Shown here: positions 58,201 to 64,000 of the stretch, one piece after another
How the letters are laid out: every line of letters starts with the position of its first letter
Position numbering within the stretch: position 1 is the stretch's first letter
DNA from: Chimonanthus salicifolius
Taxonomy: Eukaryota; Streptophyta; Magnoliopsida; Laurales; Calycanthaceae
Direction: 5' to 3'
Assembly: GCA_013350335.1 (NCBI GenBank)
Contig: CM023533.1
Span: forward strand, 26,952,869-27,016,868
Length of the DNA stretch: 64,000 nucleotides
Made by a program: the position numbers and the translations under genes
The notes under the pieces: generated by a model
What the model saw: only the letters and a program-made list of their open reading frames with translations
Databases searched by the model: none
Told to the model about the DNA's origin: nothing

Positions 58201-59975
58201 AAACCCTCAAGAGAGCTTTTCTTTCTAAAATGAAGAAAAGTTGAATGGTTCATATCATTGCACAAGCGAAAGTCTCAAATAATAAAAATCAGAAAAAGGA
58301 CAACAAATAGGCAGTTGGCCCATGCAAAATAATTTGTCATTTTTCAAAAATAATAATAATAATTTGTCCCAAGCTAAATGGCTTTGAAGATTTCTTTTAA
58401 GCGATGAAATGGCTTTGATGATGAAGAAACAAACTGGAGAAACAAAAATGGTACACAAAACCTCTTGCGAATATCATTCCCAAGCATCAAACCTCTCAGC
58501 AAGAGGTTTTTTTTTTTGTTTGGGGGTATGTATTCTGTTTCTGTCAAGATAGAAAGACCAAGATATAAAATTTCACCAATATATGTCTGAGTTCCCATGA
58601 GTACATGTGGCTTACTTCACCAAAAAACTGAAAACTGAATGATAGGAATCACAAAGACGACGAATTGATAACTCTGCAGCATATTCACATTATTTGGAAT
58701 GCATCCTCATGGAAGAATACTAATTTGGTGGGTTCCACTAGAGATGAGCCAAGGAGAAAGTCATAGTGATAAAACAATCTGAACCATCCAGTAAATGACT
58801 TTGGTTTGTTTGCATCCAGTTTGGTAGCCTGAAAGCCCTCTGCAAAATCTAATTGTATGGAATGTTGCAGATTTTTACGACAGCGTATAGCAGAATTTCC
58901 ATCACACTTCGGCTCCAGGCTACCAAGCAGGCCCTTAGAGTGAAAAATGTAACCATCTTCTTAAGGGAAACATGGGGCCACAAGGATAGCTCATTCAGCA
59001 ATCAGCAGGATTATTACATTAGAGGTCAAGTGCAACAGGCCCCCCTTGCCAGATTAATTGAGCCAATCACCAGCAAAAACTCCATTATGCCCAAGGTGAA
59101 ATACAACCAAGTAGCTCTTCTGATGAAATACAGGGTAAAACATTATAAATAAAATTAACTTAAAAATAAGAACATCATCAGGAGAAAAAAAATCAGAAAC
59201 CACAAGCCTCAGATGTAACCACAGCTTGGTAACAATAACTACTACTTAACTACCACAATTTTGTTAGTTCAACAAAAGGTGTTTCAGACATGAAAACATG
59301 TGAAACAACAAAATAAAATATTTAATTTAATATCTAAAAGACATGTTTGTAACCCAATTTTTTCTTAAAAAAGAAGAAGAAATGGAACATATCAAATAAA
59401 CAGTGGCAAAAGAAAAAGAAAAAAGAAGAAGCAATAAATCCTACTTGACCTCAGGACTATACTCGGATTCAAGAAATCACGATAGCAGGAAAAGCTGATT
59501 ACAGTCGCAAATGAAAAATCAATAACAAACTTAAAGTCTCCGCTTCAAGAATTTAAAAAGCAATGGAGAAAAACTTAACCTTGTTAAAAAACCAAATAGA
59601 TTAAGATAAAATCAAATAAAGATAAAAGTAAAATGCGCAAAAGATAAATATTGAAACTTTGCCCATGACCTTTTTTTCCTCTCCAAAAGATAAAAATAAA
59701 AGCATTGCTCCAAAGAACTAAAGTTCAAAATTAAGAAAATCAGAGAAGCTAACATAGAAGGCTCATCAGATCACCATTCTAAAAGGTTTACGTCGCTTCA
59801 GATCCAAGAAATCAACAAACTGATCAAAAAATAAAAATAAAAATAAAAAGGAAAGGAAAAAAGAGGAACTTACAGGAAGGTCGGGAAAAAAATCGTACAA
59901 ATGCGGAACATCTTCAAGAAGATATCCGGCATCTCCGGTCAGGATTTTTGAGTGAGAATTCCCAGCAAGTCCCAT
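46281..59975 (-). CDS. PFK: ATP-dependent 6-phosphofructokinase, plant type, 14 exons
   Basis: It phosphorylates fructose 6-phosphate to fructose 1,6-bisphosphate in glycolysis. Exons, 5' to 3' on the minus strand: 59975-59874, 58178-58132, 58007-57968, 57822-57760, 57673-57536, 53664-53506, 53355-53302, 52015-51947, 51798-51669, 51449-51409, 51236-51012, 49301-49253, 49169-49015, 46475-46281. All introns are GT..AG and the joined frame gives 488 residues, normal for plant ATP-PFKs. Motifs: GGLCPG (100-105), ATP-type GGDGT (188-192), the catalytic PKTIDND (216-222), MGR (263-265) and EGAGQE in exon 11. GGDG rather than the GGDD of PPi-dependent enzymes indicates ATP use. The sequence is closest to the group of cytosolic PFKs such as Arabidopsis PFK3/6/7; the exact paralogue is not assigned. 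An in-frame ATG at 60128 could extend the N-terminus by 51 residues. Confidence 0.95.
46900..48980. other. PFK intron 13
   Basis: A 2.5-kb intron (46476-49014) with no extra exon. Repeated ACCCATTTA/AAATGGGTC words at 46905-47120 and AACTCG/ACTTGG-rich pieces at 48500-48650 suggest small non-autonomous elements, with ends not resolved. Confidence 0.45.
47842..48148. mobile_element. LINE 3' fragments (PFK intron 13)
   Basis: A poly-T run followed by AATGAAATTGATCTCATTAGAGAGG looks like a minus-strand LINE 3' end. Next, the plus strand encodes the end of a LINE RNase H domain ([15 protein letters not shown] frame and [14 protein letters not shown], about 47925-47995) with a 3'-UTR ending TATTAATGAATTCTTTTGTTG and an A-run at 48141-48148. 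It may be two fragments, or one inverted by twin priming. Confidence 0.55.
49835..49900 (+). mobile_element. SINE 3' fragment (copy F, PFK intron 11)
   Basis: The stretch CCCAAATATAAATACCAACCCCAAATTGATAAGATAATGGCTTAAAAGATGAAGATGAAG matches the 3' end pattern of SINE copies B and D (ATATAAAGGCCAACCCCATATTGATGGGATAA). The tRNA-like head is missing. Confidence 0.5.
50069..50608. mobile_element. Non-autonomous hAT-like element (PFK intron 11)
   Basis: Candidate 8-bp duplications CTTAGCTA (50061-50068) and CTTAGCAA (50609-50616) flank a 540-bp segment. Near-terminal GTGTTC...TTTG words sit in inverted orientation (AGAGTGTTCATTTG at the left; GGGGTGTTCTTTG inverted at the right). Ends are rich in GGGCTT/AAGCCC, the middle is AT-rich. 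Confidence 0.6.
52295..52794 (-). mobile_element. 5'-truncated LINE (PFK intron 7)
   Basis: Poly-A on the minus strand (T-run at 52294-52302) and an exact 10-bp target duplication GTTTTGGTAT at 52285-52294 and 52795-52804. The minus strand encodes an RNase H-like remnant (NWPLF-type frame broken; [19 protein letters not shown] sequence near 52790-52750). It is the same LINE type as the insertion at 12897-13571. Confidence 0.82.
53302..53355 (-). CDS. PFK: PFK exon 7: GGDGT ATP-binding loop
   Basis: An 18-codon exon, [18 protein letters not shown]. The Gly after GGD is the residue that marks ATP rather than pyrophosphate as phosphoryl donor in this superfamily. The next exon (52015-51947) carries the catalytic TIDND. 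Confidence 0.95.
53700..56110. other. PFK intron 5, part without recognised elements
   Basis: AT-rich intron. No exon; short open frames have no recognised domain. A (A)n run lies at 55972-55986. Confidence 0.5.
56122..56989. mobile_element. Non-autonomous TIR element, TAGTAGTCAAGGC family (copy 2)
   Basis: The left end is TAGTAGTCGAAGGCGCACC and the right end, inverted, is TAGTAGTTAAGGCACAAGG. Internal sequence matches the copy at 25300-26191 (CTAGGCTCCAAACCCATTTTGCAC on the left; CTAGACATGTGCTTTGCAC on the right). The flanks AGA/TGA are a possible 3-bp duplication with one change. It carries a nested insertion at 56364-56742. Confidence 0.75.
56364..56742. mobile_element. Small Mutator-like (MULE-type) element nested in TIR copy 2
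   Basis: An exact 9-bp target duplication TATATAATA lies at 56355-56363 and 56743-56751. The ends share TTTTCACTT in inverted orientation (GTAACAAATTTTCACTT left; GAGTGATTTTCACTT inverted at the right). A 9-bp duplication points to the Mutator superfamily. It contains a CCCTA run at 56457-56478 and no coding sequence. Confidence 0.75.
57536..57673 (-). CDS. PFK: PFK exon 5: GGLCPG substrate/nucleotide loop
   Basis: This exon encodes 46 residues, [21 protein letters not shown] then LNTVIRE and a variable segment ending GVNNVLGIE. It is the first glycine-rich loop of the PFK fold. The following intron (53665-57535, 3.9 kb) holds a TIR element. Confidence 0.95.
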
Positions 59976-60128
59976 CTGTTTTGAAGATCTGGACTTGAAA
60001 TCGGCGGTTTTGGCAGGAAACGAGACGCTAATGGAAGCAGGAAAGGTTAGTGGATGTAGGAAGTGGTTGGAAATCGAATCAAACGAGTGACGATTGGAAA
60101 GGAGAAAAGATTGAGAAACAAATAACAT
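59874..60128 (-). CDS. PFK: PFK exon 1 with optional N-terminal extension
   Basis: From the ATG at 59975 the exon reads [19 protein letters not shown], then a conserved VPHL segment, and ends DLP before a GTAAGT donor at 59873. The same frame is open upstream to an ATG at 60128, adding MLFVSQSFLLSNRHSFDS and a further Ser/Phe/Lys-rich stretch (51 residues) that looks like a plastid or mitochondrial transit peptide. The family's cytosolic members start near the downstream ATG, so I prefer 59975 for the main form. Confidence 0.85.
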
Positions 60129-60244
60129 CGAAGAAGAAAACACATTTTCTAAGTAATATTCATATTTATAAGATGGGGAATGAAAACGTGGAGCACGGTA
60201 GGTTTTGGAAACGAGCGGTGGGCGGGGGCGGATTTCGTCTGCAA

Positions 60245-60275
60245 CAGAAATGCTGATGCTGATGCTGATGCTGCT
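60245..60275. repeat. (TGCTGA)n microsatellite upstream of PFK
   Basis: Four TGCTGA-type hexamers run at 60251-60274, about 120 bp upstream of the ATG at 60128. It probably lies in the promoter or 5'-UTR of PFK. Confidence 0.8.
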
Positions 60276-60279
60276 AAGA

Positions 60280-62680
60280 CATTATTTTGAAGAGATGGAA
60301 AGGGAGGAACTTCGGCAGTGTGAAGGTGTCTGAGATTTGCAAAGCGGCAGGGAGGAATAAACGACCCTTGGCTTTCTGTTTAATTACTGAATTGACACTG
60401 CAGTAAAACCGAAACCTGCTGCCTTCGTTTCGGCTGGCTGACCGGGAGTTGACAGATGACAATTGACAACAGAGAAGTTGGGTTTGTGGGTGAATGGACT
60501 GTCACTTTCGGGGCAAGAGTGTAAAACAATAGATGGATAAAAACCGTAAAATTTTGAAAGATATCCGTTCTCAATTGGTTAAAAAATTAGTGTGATGTTT
60601 GAAATTTGAATCATAAAATGAAATTAAAAAATAAAAGTAAAAATCTTTTTATTTCATTTAAAGATTGTAATTAAATTTACACTAATTCATTATAAATCAA
60701 TTTATAAGTGGTAATTTTTTAGCAAAAACACTTTGAAAACTGTAAATTTGAGTGACAGTGCACTAGAAAGTTTTATTGAGTTAGAATGTTTTGTATATCT
60801 AATCAAATATTTTTTAGAGAAAATAGGCCTCCTATCTCCACTTTCGCCGAACTCACATGTGTGGGCAACTTTGCATAGCGAGCTTTAGCTTTAAAAATAT
60901 AAATAGTTGATCTTTGTAAATTAGAATTAAGAAATACGATGATTTGATGATTAGTTCACATTACACTTAATCATAGACTTTGCAACATATTAGGTCGGGT
61001 CTTGTCTTCTTTGATTTGGGTCTTCTTAAATGAGTTAAATCGGTTTTAGTCTATTTTAAATTTGAGTCTCTATTATATTTAGGTCGGATTATCTATTGAC
61101 TCGAATAAGGAGACTTTTTTAATGAGACAGATATCAAAAATACCTCGTTAAATAATTATAGATTTCATATGGTCACATGTGTTATGCATTAGATATGATA
61201 ATAATTAGATTAGTCAAGTCTACCTATTTACTTTTATATTTGAATTCAATCCACTTATTTACTAACTAGTTCGATTTAAGTTTATCTTTTTAACATATTT
61301 AGCGAGATAGAACATTTATCAAAACAGGTTAGTTTTGGTCAAATGGATATACCCAATTACAGATATTTAAATAAGCATTTAAACGTTAATATCAGCATTA
61401 CACCTAAGCAGAGCTGCAGAGGAAGTCTAATTAAAGGTTTTATCTAATACGGTTAAATAAGACTCACGTTCCACATGTCAAGTGGTCGTTTAGTCGTTTT
61501 CACACAAACCAAAGGGCAAACTCGACCATTCAATAACAACTTAATTTAAAAAGAATTTGAAAATTCTTTGACCGAAGTGATTGGTAAGATCCCTAACATT
61601 CTAGATTCGAGTGGAAACGGGGGGATTTAAGCGCCCTCTGTTTTCCTTTTCCAGTGGAATAGAATCCCTCGGTTTTCTGGGTGACCCAAACATGACTGGG
61701 TGTCTGAGATACTTGAGAAGATTTTAACTATTCTGAAATTATTTTAAATTTTAAATTTTTATAAAGTTCTTAACTTTAAGTAAAAAATTTTTAAAAAAAC
61801 TCTTTGAACTTAGTTCGTTAATAATAAATTATTTTTTTAAAAAAAAATTTAGATGCATATCATATGATTCATTTGAAAGTTAATATTACTTAGTAAGTAG
61901 GATGATTAAAAACAATTTTTATAATGATGTCTCAAAAAAAAAATACATTAGACAAATCAAAAAATTATTTTAAAGTAAAAAATCAGAGACAATAATGATA
62001 GTTTTCATCATTCTCATCAGGTTAAAATTAAGAGTAATGAACATAGAAGAGTAATATGGTAAGATGAGAGTCTCATATGGACTCCATAGCATATTACACA
62101 TGGTCTAAAACTCTAAATTATTTGCTAGAAGGATACATAATTTTCAAAAAGAAATTGATCTTTAGTTAGTATTTTTGTTCAAGAATTAGGGGCTTAGAGT
62201 TACGGAAAAACATAAGTGACTTTCTGAAATAAATTAAAAAATAGAGGCGTTTTTAAAAACTCATACAAGAAATTATTAAAAAAAATACAATTGTTTGACA
62301 ATTGTAGGAAAATACTAACAAATTAAATTCAGCAATTCATTAATTGTTGAAAACTCTATTAAAGAGAAGTATTGGTGTTAAATAAAAAATGTCAAATTTA
62401 ATATAAAATATTTCAAAAGATTTATTTGGAAAACATATATTTTTTATTAAATAATAAATTTCAACGTAAACAATTTCATGGCAATGATGCAGGCTAACAG
62501 ATTTATTAACTACCCTTGCACCCTTTGATTATGTAAAATAACAAGTTACTTTATTAAAAGGGAAAATACTTGCCACAGACCACCCATACATTGTAAACAC
62601 ACTTTACTAACAAGGTGGCATCTACATCATCATTATTTAACAATATTTAATTTATTTTTTTTTCACAGAGACAATTACAA
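60280..62680. other. Intergenic region upstream of PFK
   Basis: AT-rich and gene-free. It should include the PFK promoter near 60150-60600, which is relatively GC-rich, but no firm TATA box was identified. Words such as GGTCGGGTC/ACCCAAAC at 61000-61340 hint at a degraded GGGC-type hAT-like element. Confidence 0.5.
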
Positions 62681-62689
62681 GTTTGCTCC

Positions 62690-63400
62690 AGATCTCTTTA
62701 ATTATTAATGTCACTTATCTAATCACTCAACCCAAACCTTTTCTATTCATTAAACAGGGACCATGTAATTCTTTTTATTTTATTTTTTCAAACATAAAAA
62801 TCCATTCCTTTTAACTAGACTTAGCAATATATTTGATCAACTAGAGTTTAAATTGAATATGGTTAATCCATTTATCTCACTCTTAGTCCAAATACTGCCT
62901 GTTTATTAAACAAGGACCATCTGGTATTTTTATTTCCATTTTTTCCAAATTAAAAATTTATATGTTCCTGCTAGACTTGCAAATTTGAAATATATTATGT
63001 TTATTCATATTGAAGTTGAGTCGAGTCAATCAACATTCTCCTTTACCAAAATAAGGTTCAATTTGTCTGAATATTTTTGAACTTAAAATTTCATCATACT
63101 TAGATTTGGCAATGGATCAGGTCTGTTCAGATTTTAATCGAGTCTAGTCAACTCACTTATTTAACTTCTTAATTTAAATCTTTCTTGTTTATTAAAGATA
63201 TGGTGTTTTTTATTATTTCTTTTTTTAACTCAGAAACTCATCTTTTCTAGCTAGATCTGGGAAAAAAAAAAAATTAGGTTACCTTTGATTCTAATTGAGT
63301 CTAGTTAATCTCAATAAACTTGGACCAAATCCCTTTAACCATGTATTAAATGGATGAAGCCATTAATTGATCCACAATTCCATATTTATCCATTTAAACT
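62690..63400. repeat. Degenerate tandem repeat, about 140-160 bp unit, downstream of HAT1
   Basis: The block TTTATTAAACAAGGACCAT with a T-rich run and a following CTAGACTTAGCAATAT-like segment recurs near 62745, 62901 and, more diverged, 63184. CTAGAC/CTAGAT with CAAAT or GGAAA recurs near 62816, 62972, 63106 and 63250. About four units are recognisable by eye, each heavily diverged. Confidence 0.6.
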
Positions 63401-63429
63401 TTTTAAGAAAAAAAAAAAACAGTGCCATT

Positions 63430-63435
63430 TTTATT
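63430..63435 (-). terminator. Candidate poly(A) signal of HAT1
   Basis: AATAAA on the minus strand about 145 bases after the stop codon of the exon at 63579, a plausible distance for a plant 3'-UTR. Confidence 0.35.
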
Positions 63436-63578
63436 TCAATGCGCAAAATATTTAAAAAGCCTTTACACATAAGGAACTGGCTTTGTTAAAAGATCTTTAG
63501 TACATACAACAGTCTGCGGCTCCAATCTGACTGAACCCAGACATTACTTGGTTTTGGATTTCAGTAGCTCAGGAAGTG

Positions 63579-64000
63579 TCATACTCTTTCAGGAGACCTG
63601 CAATGCATCAAAACCTTTTGAGCAACATTCTTAATCTCTTCCATCTGATCATCAACTAACCGATTCAGTTGCTCTTCCTGACTCTTGCAGTCCTCACCAA
63701 CCTCATCATCCAAATTGTAATCCTTTCCTGTGGCTCGCAAGTGGAACATGACAAACGTCATTTCATGATCATAATCATTTGGGACTTCGACTATGTGTTT
63801 CCCAGCAGACCCAACATCTTTCCCCAAGACATCGGCCTCCATTCGATGTAAAACACAAGCCCTGTAGTTCTCCATACACTGACGGTCATTAGGGTCAAGG
63901 TTCACATATATTAAAACCTCCCAACACTTGAGAAACTGTTTTCTGTTTATCTTCAAGCATTGCCTGACTTCCTCAACCACATTTGCTGGTGGGTTGGAGC
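63579..64000 (-). CDS. HAT1: Histone acetyltransferase type B catalytic subunit, C-terminal exon (partial)
   Basis: The minus-strand frame is open from the right edge to a TGA at 63579-63581, with no acceptor needed before the window ends. It reads SNPPANVVEEVRQCLKINRK, then QFLKCWEVLIYVNLDP, a MEADVLGKDVG segment, an IEVP/HIVEVP segment and a coiled, Glu-rich end with QEEQLNRLVDDQMEEIKNVAQ. This order resembles the C-terminal helical region of plant HAT1 (HAG2), the cytoplasmic enzyme that acetylates new histone H4 at Lys5 and Lys12. The catalytic GNAT core would lie to the right of the window. Family assignment is from recall and is weaker than for the other genes. The frame begins with no Met of its own, as expected for an internal exon. 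Confidence 0.7.
   Translation of the reverse strand, partial: SNPPANVVEEVRQCLKINRKQFLKCWEVLIYVNLDPNDRQCMENYRACVLHRMEADVLGKDVGSAGKHIVEVPNDYDHEMTFVMFHLRATGKDYNLDDEVGEDCKSQEEQLNRLVDDQMEEIKNVAQKVLMHCRSPERV

Noticed and set aside
58853..59152. 99-codon plus-strand frame in PFK intron 1
   Set aside because: No domain recognised and it lies antisense within an intron with clear splice sites on both sides.
1..64000. CRISPR array, operon or bacterial gene cluster
   Set aside because: No spaced identical repeats of CRISPR type; genes are spliced and far apart. RadA similarity to bacteria reflects an old organelle-derived plant gene family, not recent transfer.

Overview
This is a stretch of nuclear genome from a flowering plant. 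The evidence is spliced plant genes with GT..AG introns, organelle-type presequences, a plant-type ATP-phosphofructokinase, and introns filled with plant transposons. Gene density is low: four genes in 64 kb, with one intron of nearly 12 kb. That would fit a large-intron genome such as a magnoliid or another early-diverging lineage, but the sequence alone does not settle the species.

Layout: (1) 269-409, minus strand: first coding exon of the AP-4 adaptor sigma subunit, running off the left edge. A fourfold tandem repeat carrying TATA-like cores lies just upstream of its ATG. (2) 640-6940: AT-rich intergenic DNA with two small hAT-type MITEs built from ATATCGGCCGATAT palindromes (each with an exact 8-bp target duplication), a long alternating CG/CA/TA microsatellite, and a decayed endogenous caulimovirid pol fragment. 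(3) 6946-42620, plus strand: a 15-exon RADA gene (bacterial RadA/Sms-type recombination protein, organelle-targeted in plants). Its exons join perfectly in frame from the ATG at 7160, but an excellent transit peptide just upstream lies in another frame. Its introns hold RTE and other LINEs, SINEs, a solo LTR, TIR elements and an almost pristine 7.4-kb Ty3/gypsy chromovirus. (4) 42621-46280: the interval between the convergent RADA and PFK genes, with a near-perfect hairpin and a SINE. (5) 46281-59975 (possibly to 60128), minus strand: a complete 14-exon ATP-dependent 6-phosphofructokinase gene. An in-frame upstream extension could encode a transit peptide. (6) 60150-63570: AT-rich intergenic DNA ending in a degenerate tandem repeat of about 150 bp. 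(7) 63579-64000, minus strand: last exon of a gene that most resembles the type-B histone acetyltransferase HAT1/HAG2, running off the right edge.

The four host genes are ordinary housekeeping genes with unrelated roles: vesicle traffic, organelle DNA recombination, glycolysis and histone acetylation. Nothing suggests that they work together. I found no clearly new biological system. The most interesting signals are the RADA reading-frame break, the possible dual-target PFK start, the shared 3' tails of SINEs and RTE LINEs, and a TIR family in which two copies were independently hit by other elements at the same internal site.
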